Assembly (NCBI GenBank): GCA_964342305.1
Contig: CAYFGK010000009.1
Location: 1-64,000, forward strand
Source: DT-110 sp964342305
Lineage (GTDB): Bacteria; Bacteroidota; Bacteroidia; Chitinophagales; Saprospiraceae
DNA length: 64,000 nt
Direction: 5' to 3'
Positions 44,181 to 53,405 of the stretch are shown in pieces (the stretch's first letter is position 1; the number at the start of each line of letters is the position of its first letter). The notes below the pieces were generated by a model that saw only the letters and a program-made list of their open reading frames with translations, was not told the origin of the DNA and made no database searches. Position numbers and translations under genes: made by a program.

Positions 44181-44939
44181 GTGAGAGATTCAACACCTTT
44201 CGAAGAATCCCAACCCTGGTTCGAAACCTGGTTTGATTCTCCGTATTACCATACTCTGTACGCCAACCGGGACGAGGAGGAAGCCCGTGCTTTTATTGAT
44301 GCTATTCTCGACCGTCTGCAACCGGCCCCCCATGCCCGTATGCTCGACCTGGCCTGCGGACAGGGGCGCTATTCGCGCTACCTGGCCGAAAAGGGATTCG
44401 CCGAAGTAGTCGGACTCGACCTGTCGGTACGCAGTATTCAGGAAGCCCGCAAACACGAAGCCGAAAACCTGAGCTACTATACCCACGACATGCGCCTACC
44501 GTACCGGGCCAACTATTTCGATTTTATCTTCAATTTTTTTACCAGCTTCGGATATTTTGAACAGGATAAAGAGGATTTACGAACCCTGCAATCCATTCGC
44601 AAAGGCCTGCGGCCGGAAGGCGTATTCATTCTGGATTTTTTCAATGCACAGTACGTTATTGATCACCTGACCGGTTCGGAGCAAAAGGAAAAAGGCGGCA
44701 TTCAATTTGATCTGCACAAAGAGGTAAAGGGGAATCGTATCATTAAACACATTGCCTTTAGAGATCAGGGGAAGCCGTTTTCTTTCACGGAGAGTGTTCG
44801 TCTGTATTTTCACGACGAATTTGAACACATGTTTGAACAAGCGGGCCTTACCATTACCGAGCGTTTTGGTGATTACCAATTGCACCCTTTCGATTCGCAT
44901 ATCTCACCCCGACTTATCCTGGAAGCCCGTCGCTCATGA
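44181..44939 (+). CDS. Class I SAM-dependent methyltransferase
   Basis: 252 residues from GTG 44181 (VRDSTPFEESQPWF). A longer frame from 43971 would run antisense through the 5' end of glmM and past the -7 element, so I reject it. SAM motif MLDLACGQGRYSRYLAEKG, then VVGLDLS and YFDFIFNFFTSFGYF mark a Methyltransf_11/25-type fold. Substrate unknown. It overlaps the next gene by 4 bp (ATGA). Confidence 0.9.
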   Translation: MRDSTPFEESQPWFETWFDSPYYHTLYANRDEEEARAFIDAILDRLQPAPHARMLDLACGQGRYSRYLAEKGFAEVVGLDLSVRSIQEARKHEAENLSYYTHDMRLPYRANYFDFIFNFFTSFGYFEQDKEDLRTLQSIRKGLRPEGVFILDFFNAQYVIDHLTGSEQKEKGGIQFDLHKEVKGNRIIKHIAFRDQGKPFSFTESVRLYFHDEFEHMFEQAGLTITERFGDYQLHPFDSHISPRLILEARRS

Positions 44940-45532
44940 ATACCATACTCGAATTAGATCATTCGTTATTTCATTTTATCAATCAGGACCTGGCCAACGG
45001 GTTACTGGATGCCATCTTGCCATGGTGGCGGGATAAAAAGACCTGGATCCCGCTTTACCTTTTCCTGATTGCTTTTTCGGTATTCAAATACCGGCTGAAG
45101 GGGCTATTCTTCGTACTCGCGGTCATCCTGGCGGCCAGTCTGGCGGATGTGGTATCAAGTCACGTAATGAAACCGGCCTTTGAGCGGGTGCGCCCTTGCA
45201 ACGAGGCCGCTATGGCCAATGAAGTGCGTCTGTTGGTAGGCTGCGGCAAGGCCTATTCTTTTACCTCGTCCCATGCGACCAACCATTTTGCGGTAGCTAC
45301 TGTTATCGCTCTGACACTGGGTTTGTTGTTCCCCTGGTTGCGTTGGGTTGCTTACGGTTGGGCCGCCACCATCGCCTTCGGCCAGGTGTACGTGGGGGTC
45401 CACTACCCTACTGATGTGATCGTGGGCGGATTAATCGGATGGATTATTGGCAACATTGTTGCAAAAATATATCTTCGCTTTCCGGCTTTGTCCATTGCAT
45501 CGCCACGGAAAAATCCGGACCCAGTATCCTAA
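44936..45532 (+). CDS. PAP2 family phosphatase
   Basis: 198 residues, five to six membrane helices. The three-part acid phosphatase signature is KPAFERVRP, SFTSSHATNHF (SxxxH part) and YVGVHYPTDVIVGG. Such enzymes dephosphorylate lipid phosphates or undecaprenyl-PP at the periplasmic face. Coupled by ATGA overlap to the methyltransferase; the ZIP transporter gene follows within 14 bp, so a three-gene transcript is likely. Confidence 0.92.
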   Translation: MNTILELDHSLFHFINQDLANGLLDAILPWWRDKKTWIPLYLFLIAFSVFKYRLKGLFFVLAVILAASLADVVSSHVMKPAFERVRPCNEAAMANEVRLLVGCGKAYSFTSSHATNHFAVATVIALTLGLLFPWLRWVAYGWAATIAFGQVYVGVHYPTDVIVGGLIGWIIGNIVAKIYLRFPALSIASPRKNPDPVS

Positions 45533-45545
45533 CGGAGTTACCCGC

Positions 45546-46307
45546 ATGAGTATATTTGATTACGCAATTTTGATTGGCACGGTCCTATTGGGGGGCTGGC
45601 TGGCCATGCGGCTTGATACCCGTCAGGAACGGGCTATCCCTTTGTTGCTGTCCTTTAGCGGAGCCTACCTGCTGGGAGTAACCATTCTGCACGTTATCCC
45701 AGATCTGTTTCACCGTCCGCATCAGGGGTACAGCTACTGGATGCTGGGTGGTTTCATTCTGCAACTCCTGCTCGAAAAGTTGACCAAAGGGGTCGAGCAC
45801 GGCCACGCGCACGCATTGCCCAACGCCCGTTACAAACAAATCCTGCCGGTACTCGTTGGATTGAGCCTGCATTCCTTCCTGGAAGGATTTCCGCTTGGCG
45901 GTTACCAACAGCTGGCAGCGGACCTGGCTACTTTTGACGAGTTTCATCACGATAGCAGCGGTGCCGACATCCACAGTCAGTTGCTGATTGGTATAAGTCT
46001 CCACAAGCTGCCGGCGGCATTTGCACTGGTAACCCTCATGTTGCTGTCCGGATTTCGAAAATCGATCGTCTGGATCTTCCTGATCCTTTTCAGCCTTTCG
46101 GCGCCCCTTTCCGCTTTTTTGGCGCAAGCCTTCCTGTTGGAAACAGCCTGGCTACCATACCTTATGGCTATTGTTGCCGGTTCGTTTTTACACATCAGCA
46201 CGACCATCCTGTTTGAGTCGGGTTCCCCGACTGAACACTCCCTGAGTACCTGGAAATTAGTGGTCATTTTGGTTGGATTCGGGTTATCACTCATCCACTT
46301 TCACTAA
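45546..46307 (+). CDS. ZIP family metal transporter
   Basis: 253 residues from ATG 45546 (MSIFDYAILIGTVLLGG); an in-frame ATG at 45447 would overlap the PAP2 gene by 86 bp and adds a non-membrane leader. Eight membrane helices; metal site helices carry GLSLHSFLEGFPLGG and GISLHKLPAAFAL, the HxxxE and HKxxA motifs of ZIPs, with a His-rich loop (EHGHAHALPN). Imports Zn or another divalent cation. Confidence 0.9.
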   Translation: MSIFDYAILIGTVLLGGWLAMRLDTRQERAIPLLLSFSGAYLLGVTILHVIPDLFHRPHQGYSYWMLGGFILQLLLEKLTKGVEHGHAHALPNARYKQILPVLVGLSLHSFLEGFPLGGYQQLAADLATFDEFHHDSSGADIHSQLLIGISLHKLPAAFALVTLMLLSGFRKSIVWIFLILFSLSAPLSAFLAQAFLLETAWLPYLMAIVAGSFLHISTTILFESGSPTEHSLSTWKLVVILVGFGLSLIHFH

Positions 46308-46381
46308 TGGCTTAACCGCAAAGGGCAACATCCCTGACAATTGTCGGCCAGTTAATATTCAAATAAAAATGTGTTTACAAT

Positions 46382-46414
46382 CGCTAAACTTGTTAGCGAA
46401 ATTTCACTAATTTG
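46382..46414 (+). promoter_or_regulatory. Putative promoter/operator of the TonB receptor gene
   Basis: An inverted repeat CGCTAA-N5-TTAGCG (46382-46398) is followed by CTAATTTG (46407-46414), one base off a TAnnTTTG box, 46 bases before the ATG. The repeat overlaps the expected -33 position, so it could bind a regulator. Confidence 0.35.
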
Positions 46415-46459
46415 CTCTCGCCTTCGAAATTAATTTTCAAACGTTATCTGCCACCTAGC

Positions 46460-49294
46460 ATGAAATTTCTGAAGAACACCCTCTTCCTTAATATTATTCT
46501 AATCCTGGCAACGGTACATTTGCTTCCTGCTCAAACAACTATCAGAGGCGAAGTGCGCGACGGCAACTCCGGAGAGGGGTTGATCAGCGCTACCGTAGTG
46601 ATCCAGGGAACAACGGAAGGGACCGTTACCGATTTCGATGGCTCCTTTGAATTGACCACCGACAAATCACTTCCGCTTACCATCGTAGCCACCTACGTAG
46701 GTTACCTGGGCACCGAGATCGAAGTCACGGAAGATACGCCCCAACCTATCATTTTCGAGCTGGAGGAGGACGCCGTTACCATTAGCTCCGTAGAAGTGCG
46801 CGGCCGCCGGATAAGCGAAAAACAGACCCAATCGCCTCTCACCATGGAGTCCATGGATAATATTGCCATCAAGGAAACCCCGGCCGCTAGTTTCTACGAC
46901 GGGCTCGGCTCCCTGAAAGATGTGGACCTGACGGCCGCCAGCCTGGGCTTTAAGATCATCAACACCCGTGGATTCAACAGCACCAGCCCCGTGCGGTCGC
47001 TACAGATCATCGACGGCGTGGACAACCAGTCGCCCGGGCTCAACTTCTCGCTGGGTAACTTTCTGGGGGCCTCGGAACTAGACGTAAACCGGGTAAACCT
47101 GATCGTGGGTGCCAGTTCGGCCTTTTACGGTCCCAACGCCTTTAACGGGGTAATCAGCATGGAGACCAAAAATCCCTTTTTACAAAAAGGACTGGCCGGC
47201 ATGGTGAAAGTAGGTGAGCGGAACCTTATCGAGACCGGCTTCCGCTGGGCCGATGCCATCAAGGATAAGAACGGACAGGACCGCCTGGCGTACAAGATCA
47301 ATTTCGCTTATTTCCAGGCCGACGACTGGGAGGCCGACAATTACGATCCTGTCTTTGACTCACCGGCCGCTGCCGATAACCCGGGTGGTTTCGATGCAGT
47401 GAACATCTACGGTGACGAATACCTGGCCGCCAACGATTTTGAGAATACGACAACCCTTACGGGGATGGGCATCATCCACCGTCGTGGATACGAGGAACGC
47501 GACCTGGTAGATTACGACTCCGACAACCTCAAGGCCGGTGTTGCCTTCCACTACCGCCTCAAACCGGAACAAGACTACGCCTCCCCCGAGCTGATCCTGG
47601 CCTCGAATTATTCCCGGGGTACAACGGTGTACCAGGGCGATAACCGCTACAGCCTGAAAAACATCCAGTTCTTCCAGCACCGGATAGAGTTGCGCAAGCA
47701 AGACAATTATTTCTTGCGGGCATACGCTACCCACGAAGACGCCGGTGATTCTTACGATCCTTATTTTACGGCGCTGAAGCTGCAGCAATTCGCCAAGGAG
47801 AATAACCTGTGGCGGACCGACTACATCAACTACTGGCAGCAAAATGTCAATCCGGCCATACGGCAGGAAGAAGGTTTTCCGCGGATTACCGATTTCCTGG
47901 GGCGTCCGGCAGAATACAGAGAAGCCATTGATGCCTTTATCAACCGTGCGGATATACAGGAAGACCTGGAGGGCTATCACGAGGACGCCCAGGCATTTGC
48001 CAACCGGGCCAATCCACTGGATCCCAATACCCGCGACTTTCTGATTCCCGGCACGGATGCCTTCCAGGATCGCTTCAACAATATTATCTCGCGGAATGCC
48101 TTCTCAGAAGGAGGTACCCGCTTTTTTGACCGATCTGCACTCTTTCACGTGCACGGCGAACGCCAATTCAATGATGTGTACCGCGGCGGTGCCATTACGG
48201 ATCTGGATCTTCGGGTAGGTGCCAACTATCGCCTGTATACGCCCAATTCCGATGGTTCCATATTGCTCGACACCTTTGGTCGCAATATCGACACCTACGA
48301 ATATGGTATATACGGTGGAGGAACTCTGGAATTAGATAACTCCTGGAAGATCAGCGGTTCGATCCGACTGGATAAAAACCAAAACTTTGACTATCTGGTT
48401 TCGCCGGCCGCCTCCGTGGTGTATACACCACGACCCGATGAGGTCTTTCGTTTTAGCTTTAGCTCCGCTATTCGCAACCCCACCCTGGCGGATCAGTACC
48501 TGTTTTACAACGTTGGGCGAGCCATCCTGATCGGTAACCTCGATGGGTTCAATGATCTGATTACGGTGGAATCAATTCAGGATTTCCAAAACACCCTTGA
48601 TAGCGAGCTACTGGAATACTTTGATGTAGACCCTATCCGGCCGGAGAAGGTGCGCACCCTGGAACTGGGCTACCGTACTACCCTGTGGGAGCGATTGTTC
48701 CTGGATGCAACCTACTACTACAGCTTTTACACCGACTTTATTGGTTTCAACCTGGGTGTGGATGCGACCTTTAGCCAGGGATCGGGCCTACCAACCAGTC
48801 TGCAAGTCTACCGGGTAGCAGCCAATGCTACCGATGAAGTGACCACCCAGGGTTTCTCCATTGGCGGCAATTACTACTTTGCCAAATACTTCGTATTCAA
48901 CGGTAACTACTCCTGGAACCGTTTGAACACTCAGTCGGATGATCCCATTATTCCCGCTTTCAATACACCGGAACACAAATTCAACCTGGGCATCAGCGGA
49001 CGGGATATTATCATCAATCTGGGTAATTCTCAGATCAAAAACCTGGGCTTTAGTGTCAATTACAAATGGATCGATGGATTTCTGTTCGAGGGGTCGCCAC
49101 AGTTTACCGGCTTCATCCCTCAGTACGATATGCTGGATGCTCAGATTAACTGGCGGGCTCCTTCCATCAATACCACCTTTAAGTTGGGCGCATCTAATAT
49201 CCTGAACAACGAGACATTCCAGACCTACGGAGGGCCGAGGATCGGGCGCCTGGCCTATTTCAGCGTCACGTACGACTGGGTTAAGAAAGACTAA
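46460..49294 (+). CDS. TonB-dependent receptor with carboxypeptidase-like regulatory domain
   Basis: 944 residues from ATG 46460, where a signal peptide ends at LLPAQ; ATG 46412 is less likely. CarboxypepD_reg domain about 25-110 (TIRGEVRDGNSGEGLISATV, GTVTDFDGSFEL), plug about 120-230 (VEVRGRR, ETPAASFYDGLGSLKDVDLT, GFNSTSPVRSLQIIDGVDNQ), then the beta-barrel ending in YFSVTYDWVKKD. The plug sequence is CirA/FepA-like, but the cargo is unknown. The secreted hydrolase-like gene lies downstream, 244 bp away. Confidence 0.94.
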   Translation: MKFLKNTLFLNIILILATVHLLPAQTTIRGEVRDGNSGEGLISATVVIQGTTEGTVTDFDGSFELTTDKSLPLTIVATYVGYLGTEIEVTEDTPQPIIFELEEDAVTISSVEVRGRRISEKQTQSPLTMESMDNIAIKETPAASFYDGLGSLKDVDLTAASLGFKIINTRGFNSTSPVRSLQIIDGVDNQSPGLNFSLGNFLGASELDVNRVNLIVGASSAFYGPNAFNGVISMETKNPFLQKGLAGMVKVGERNLIETGFRWADAIKDKNGQDRLAYKINFAYFQADDWEADNYDPVFDSPAAADNPGGFDAVNIYGDEYLAANDFENTTTLTGMGIIHRRGYEERDLVDYDSDNLKAGVAFHYRLKPEQDYASPELILASNYSRGTTVYQGDNRYSLKNIQFFQHRIELRKQDNYFLRAYATHEDAGDSYDPYFTALKLQQFAKENNLWRTDYINYWQQNVNPAIRQEEGFPRITDFLGRPAEYREAIDAFINRADIQEDLEGYHEDAQAFANRANPLDPNTRDFLIPGTDAFQDRFNNIISRNAFSEGGTRFFDRSALFHVHGERQFNDVYRGGAITDLDLRVGANYRLYTPNSDGSILLDTFGRNIDTYEYGIYGGGTLELDNSWKISGSIRLDKNQNFDYLVSPAASVVYTPRPDEVFRFSFSSAIRNPTLADQYLFYNVGRAILIGNLDGFNDLITVESIQDFQNTLDSELLEYFDVDPIRPEKVRTLELGYRTTLWERLFLDATYYYSFYTDFIGFNLGVDATFSQGSGLPTSLQVYRVAANATDEVTTQGFSIGGNYYFAKYFVFNGNYSWNRLNTQSDDPIIPAFNTPEHKFNLGISGRDIIINLGNSQIKNLGFSVNYKWIDGFLFEGSPQFTGFIPQYDMLDAQINWRAPSINTTFKLGASNILNNETFQTYGGPRIGRLAYFSVTYDWVKKD

Positions 49295-49477
49295 TTGATT
49301 AATATTCTCTTTTTAATAAATTAACCTATATTTCATACTGAAAAAAATCTTCGCTTACACCTATCGAAATCAAGCACAAACCAAGCCTGGACCTAAGCAG
49401 CCCGAAAAAGTGCGCCTTTCCCGCTAAGGCACCCATATTCTGTACGAAGCAACTTTATGAACACATCCAAGATGATT

Positions 49478-49495
49478 GCCTCTTCGTAAAGAGGC
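49478..49495. other. Short hairpin in the 49295-49538 gap
   Basis: GCCTCTT-N4-AAGAGGC, 44 bases before the next ATG. It could be a leader structure. The rest of the gap shows no gene or clear terminator. Confidence 0.4.
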
Positions 49496-49538
49496 CTAAT
49501 ATGATTATTAATTACTTAGCTCATAAAAACTGCATTGT

Positions 49539-51122
49539 ATGAAACAACTCAACACGCTGTTGGTCATTTTGTGTACCTGTGCCTTCCTGAATCTTCAGGC
49601 TCAGGAACGCTATATGGCCGAAGTATTCTCAAGCGTTGATGTCGAGACGGATGTCATGTATGGCCAAAACCTTACCGTTCTGACGGTACCCGTAACGGGT
49701 AATCCCTCGTTACAAGACCTGGTGATGGATGTATACACTCCTGCCGGTGACACGATTACCGATCGTCCGGTAGTGGTTTATTTCCACACAGGTAGTTTCC
49801 TGCCTCAGTACATCAACGGGCAGATCACGGGTAGCCGCAGTGATTCCTCGGTAGTAGAGATCTGCACCAGGTTGGCTAAAATGGGATACGTAGCCATGTC
49901 CGCCACGTACCGCGCCGGCTGGAATCCGATCGCATCCGATCAGGACGAGCGTACCGGAACGCTACTGAATGCTACTTACCGCGGCATCCAGGATGCCCGT
50001 GCACTTATCCGTTTTTTACGTAAATCAGTAGCTGAAGAGGACAATCCTTTCGGTGTGGATACTGATAAAATCTGCTTGTGGGGCCAAGGCACCGGCGGCT
50101 ATATCAGCCTCGGAGCCGCCTTTTTGGATCGTTTTGATGAGGTGGTGTTAGAAAAATTTATCGATCAGGATTTGTTGGCTCCATATGTCGACACAAACCT
50201 CGTAGGTGACGTATACGGCGAAAAACAAGCCTTGCTTAACATCCCCAACCACGTTGGCTACAGCAATGACTTTGCAATGGCCGTGAATATGGGGGGAGCA
50301 TTAGGAGACATTAGCTGGATCGAGGGCAAGGATAATGAGCCAGTGACTATGGGTTTCCATGTGGCAAATGACCCCTTTGCTCCTTATGCAGATGGTGCCG
50401 TAATTGTTCCAACCACTGGGGATTTTGTCGTAAATGTAAGTGGCACACGGACGGTGGTAGATACCGCCAACCAACTGGGCGTGAATGCTGTTATTTCGGT
50501 GGCAAATGACGATCTGTCTGACCCTTTAAATGCCAAAGTAGATGCCTATAAATCGGTAATCGACACCTTTAGTGGTGGCCAAGTCCTTTCGATTGGTATT
50601 GACAATGTTTATCCTTTCGTTACCCCCGGCCCTGCATCGGGCCCCTGGGAATGGTGGAGCAAGCCACAATTGGATGCTACCATTGCAGCTTTTAATGCGG
50701 CTACCGGTGAAGATATCAGCGCTGATACTTTACACATGAATGGGTTACAACTCAATCCCGACATGTCTAAAGCAAAGGCGACCGCACACATTGACACCAT
50801 CATCAACTACTTTGCACCTCGTGCCTTCCTGGCGTTGAATTTGATGGCAACCTCTACCAATGAAGTGCTGACCGCCGCGGAAGTTGGCTTTGAAATGGGG
50901 CCAAACCCCATGAAGGAGTACATGACCATCAATACTGCCCCCGATCAGCCCATGCTCGATATTGCCGTGTACAATATGTCCGGTAAGCTGATGAAAGGCG
51001 CGATGGGCGTGAATAACAACCAATATATCTTGCAACGTACACCACATATGACGCCCGGCATGTACATCTTGCAAGTCCGCTTTAAAGATGGATTTGTGAG
51101 TAAGAAGATCATGCTGGAGTAA
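49539..51122 (+). CDS. T9SS-secreted alpha/beta hydrolase-fold protein lacking the nucleophile Ser
   Basis: 527 residues. Signal peptide to about 22 (FLNLQAQ), then a carboxylesterase-type alpha/beta-hydrolase fold (VVVYFHTGSF, ATYRAGW, ALIRFLRK). The nucleophile elbow reads CLWGQGTGGY (180-187): Gly184 stands where Ser of GxSxG belongs, so ordinary esterase chemistry is unlikely. The C-terminal ~75 residues (GPNPMKEYMTINTA ... MSGKLMKG ... YILQVRFKDGFVSKKIMLE) are a T9SS type A sorting domain, so the protein is exported and likely surface-bound. It follows a TonB receptor and may help bind its cargo. Confidence 0.88.
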   Translation: MKQLNTLLVILCTCAFLNLQAQERYMAEVFSSVDVETDVMYGQNLTVLTVPVTGNPSLQDLVMDVYTPAGDTITDRPVVVYFHTGSFLPQYINGQITGSRSDSSVVEICTRLAKMGYVAMSATYRAGWNPIASDQDERTGTLLNATYRGIQDARALIRFLRKSVAEEDNPFGVDTDKICLWGQGTGGYISLGAAFLDRFDEVVLEKFIDQDLLAPYVDTNLVGDVYGEKQALLNIPNHVGYSNDFAMAVNMGGALGDISWIEGKDNEPVTMGFHVANDPFAPYADGAVIVPTTGDFVVNVSGTRTVVDTANQLGVNAVISVANDDLSDPLNAKVDAYKSVIDTFSGGQVLSIGIDNVYPFVTPGPASGPWEWWSKPQLDATIAAFNAATGEDISADTLHMNGLQLNPDMSKAKATAHIDTIINYFAPRAFLALNLMATSTNEVLTAAEVGFEMGPNPMKEYMTINTAPDQPMLDIAVYNMSGKLMKGAMGVNNNQYILQRTPHMTPGMYILQVRFKDGFVSKKIMLE

Positions 51123-51133
51123 ATGCAACCTTC

Positions 51134-51169
51134 CCGAAAGAATTACCATGAATGGTGATTCTTTCGGGT
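51134..51169. terminator. Hairpin after the secreted hydrolase-like gene
   Basis: CCCGAAAGAATTACCAT pairs with ATGGTGATTCTTTCGGG, a 17-bp stem with one mismatch and a 2-base loop. No T tract follows, so it may act as an RNA-stabilising or factor-dependent structure. Confidence 0.6.
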
Positions 51170-51194
51170 GCATTACGAAATTCTCTTAAAAAAA

Positions 51195-51345
51195 CGTGAG
51201 GTTGGGCAGAAACTATTTCTTAAATAGAGGATACCCAAGGCCCAACCTCCCGGTACAGGGTAGTTGGTATAGTGTATAGAGATTCGAGCAAGTCCTACTA
51301 CTCAATACCCTCTACCAAATACAACGGGAGGTGGTGACAATACGC
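51195..51345 (+). repeat. Dispersed intergenic repeat, copy A
   Basis: CGTGAGGTTGGGC, a spacer, GCCCAACCTC (inverted arms 51198-51207 and 51240-51249), CGGTACAGGGTAG, then GAGCAAGTCCTACTACTCAA and CCCTCTACCAAATAC. The same order recurs in copies B and C. Confidence 0.8.
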
Positions 51346-51379
51346 TATTTATCAATTGATTAGGCCCCCGCCTCACGGT

Positions 51380-51423
51380 AAAAAAGGATGTTGTGCGAAG
51401 TTTCGCACAACATCCTTTTTTTT
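51380..51423. terminator. Strong bidirectional terminator
   Basis: A 20-bp perfect stem (51380-51399 with 51402-51421, core GGATGTTGTGCGAA) with A6 on one side and T8 on the other, between two convergent genes. Confidence 0.9.
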
Positions 51424-51430
51424 AATCTAA

Positions 51431-51605
51431 CGTGAGATTGGGCTTACACTCCTGCGTAAAGTGATGATTATCATAGCCCAACCTCACGGTACTGTGTAGC
51501 ATGTAGAGGGTATTAGGATTTAATACTCTGTAACCTAAGTAACTTTGACTTAGATTACAGAGTATTAAAGCAGATCCTACTACTCAATACCTAATACCAC
51601 ATTAT
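51431..51605 (+). repeat. Dispersed intergenic repeat, copy B
   Basis: CGTGAGATTGGGC (51431-51443) and GCCCAACCTCACG (51476-51488) are inverted arms, then CGGTACTGTGTAG, GATCCTACTACTCAATACC and TAATACCACATTATGG. A 22-bp inverted repeat with one mismatch (51519-51540, 51548-51569, TAATACTCTGTAA type) is inserted where copy A has unrelated sequence. Confidence 0.75.
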
Positions 51606-51677
51606 GGCACTCCGTTATTTAATAAACAGATAGGACCTCTTTGCTCGCAGCAACGAAGTAAAGACGAGAACCTTACG

Positions 51678-52706
51678 TTAATTCAGTTTTTGCAAAAATG
51701 CCATAGTATCCACTCCGTCCGCATAATCGGACAGGGCCGGTTGCTGGGCTTGCCCGAACCCAAAGGTAGGCACCTCCGATACCGGATGGTGGCTAACCGC
51801 ACACTGTATCTCCTCCTTGCGTGCGGCTAATTCCTTGTCGAGGGCTGCCCGGTCGGAATAGGTTTCGTAATACAGTCCTGCGATGTGGGAGGCAATGGCT
51901 TTATTTTCCGTAAGGATAATACACCCGTTGGCCAGGTAAGGCACTTTGTTAAGGACAAAGATGGAGTAATTATAGTCGAAGTTGTTTTTATACTTGGTGT
52001 GCAGCACCACATCCCGGAATTCGTGGAGGGCCTCCAGGAGCGGGTCAAAATCATAGCCCTCCGGTACGTAGATCTTGGCAACATTGCGGCAACCCAGGCC
52101 GAAATACCGGAAAACATCTTCACCCAGCGCTTCCAGTTCTTCGGCCGTTTCGGTGCCGTCCAGTACACCGATCGCATTGCGATTCTTGCGGATGATGTGG
52201 GGGTATTTCCCGAAGTATGCCTCGAAGTAACGCGAAGAGTTATTGCTGCCTGTGGCGATAACCGCATCGAAGCCGGTCAGTTTCTCGGCGAAAGACACGT
52301 AGTCGGCCACCCGCTCGTCGAATTTGGTGAGCAACTTGATCAGGTAGGGCATCAGGAATTGATCCTTATCGGAGAGTTTGATGTTAGCCCGGTGACCGGC
52401 GGCAAATACACACAACCAATCGTGGAAGCCAACCAGCGGGATATTTCCCGCCATTACCAGTCCGATCGTTTTAGGATCAGCCGGTTCATCCAGCCCGTAA
52501 GCGCGCACCCACCCATCCAGTTTTTGGCGGTCGAGCATCTCTTCGGCGATGGAGCGCACGGCCCGTTCCTGATTAGCAATCGTGAACCATTGATTGTGGT
52601 GATAAGACCGGTTCATAATGGCTCTCAGAAAATCGTCTTCGCCCATTAAGTGATCGCCCAGTCGGTCGAGCAGGGCTAGTCGTTCCTCCAGCGGTATTCG
52701 TTGCAT
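51678..52706 (-). CDS. Acyl-CoA reductase (LuxC-like)
   Basis: 342 residues. Motifs fit the NADPH-dependent LuxC/acyl-CoA reductase family: GLVMAGNIPLVGFHDWLCVF (cofactor binding), ATGSNNSSRYFEAYF, and the active-site Cys in FGLGCRNVAK. It reduces acyl-CoA/acyl-enzyme to aldehyde; common in Bacteroidota without luminescence genes. It follows the DUF1415 gene by 15 bp and is probably co-transcribed. Confidence 0.9.
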   Translation of the reverse strand: MQRIPLEERLALLDRLGDHLMGEDDFLRAIMNRSYHHNQWFTIANQERAVRSIAEEMLDRQKLDGWVRAYGLDEPADPKTIGLVMAGNIPLVGFHDWLCVFAAGHRANIKLSDKDQFLMPYLIKLLTKFDERVADYVSFAEKLTGFDAVIATGSNNSSRYFEAYFGKYPHIIRKNRNAIGVLDGTETAEELEALGEDVFRYFGLGCRNVAKIYVPEGYDFDPLLEALHEFRDVVLHTKYKNNFDYNYSIFVLNKVPYLANGCIILTENKAIASHIAGLYYETYSDRAALDKELAARKEEIQCAVSHHPVSEVPTFGFGQAQQPALSDYADGVDTMAFLQKLN

Positions 52707-52721
52707 ATTGATTCAGCTTTT

Positions 52722-53297
52722 CTATAGATGTGGCCAATCGTCGGTCGTATCCAGCTTTTGCAGATCATCCTGAAACTGCTGCAATCGATCGGCCCCCAAT
52801 TCCCGCAACCTGGCCACGTTGCGCCCGGGAATTCCCCCGGGATCAGGGTGAAGTTTGACCGCTTCCTCGACTTGAGACTCTGAAATCACGTGGATCATCG
52901 GATAAGGTGACCGATTGGTGTAGTGCGATGCATCGCGTGCTTCCTCTCCCCCGAACAAGTAGTCGGGATGAAAAGTTGCCAGTTGAATGTCGCCCCGCCA
53001 ACCGCTTGCATCCAGCACCTGGTTCAGCCTTTCGGCAAAAGCCAGGTAGTCGGTAAAAGTACCCCATTCCTCCGGATAGATCAACAGGATGGTTTCCACC
53101 TTCAGGCCGGGGTCGTATACCCGCCGGCAAGCAGCCAAAAGGCGTTCTTCGTGAGCCTCCAGCGAAAGTACCGGCACTACCTCAAATCCGATCCGGTCAC
53201 GACGGTACGGTTGTGCAGCAAAGGGACAGAGGTTTTGCCCGATCACCAATTGGTGTACCCAGGCTTTGGTTTGGTGTATGATACGGTTGGTTTCCAT
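52722..53297 (-). CDS. DUF1415 domain-containing protein
   Basis: 191 residues from ATG 53297 (METNRIIHQTKAWVHQLVIG); the longer frame from 53354 reads through a repeat hairpin. NLCPFA, LATFHPDYLF and NRSPYPMIHVISE are DUF1415 marks. Function unknown; the conserved Cys/His might bind metal, which is inference. Confidence 0.88.
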   Translation of the reverse strand: METNRIIHQTKAWVHQLVIGQNLCPFAAQPYRRDRIGFEVVPVLSLEAHEERLLAACRRVYDPGLKVETILLIYPEEWGTFTDYLAFAERLNQVLDASGWRGDIQLATFHPDYLFGGEEARDASHYTNRSPYPMIHVISESQVEEAVKLHPDPGGIPGRNVARLRELGADRLQQFQDDLQKLDTTDDWPHL

Positions 53298-53302
53298 GGT
53301 GT

Positions 53303-53398
53303 CCGATCCTCCGGATCGGGCAGTGTAATAATGCCGTCTGCGGAGATAATTCATTTTTTGGTCGAAATAAATGCCCGAACCGGAGGTTCGACCACCAT
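53303..53398. repeat. Two REP-like hairpins between DUF1415 and RluD genes
   Basis: CCGATCC/GGATCGG (53303-53319, TCC loop) and CGAACC/GGTTCG (53376-53390, GGA loop), the latter followed by ACCACCATCGATATCC up to the RluD stop. Same family as 24572 and 28250. Confidence 0.65.
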
Positions 53399-53405
53399 CG
53401 ATATC

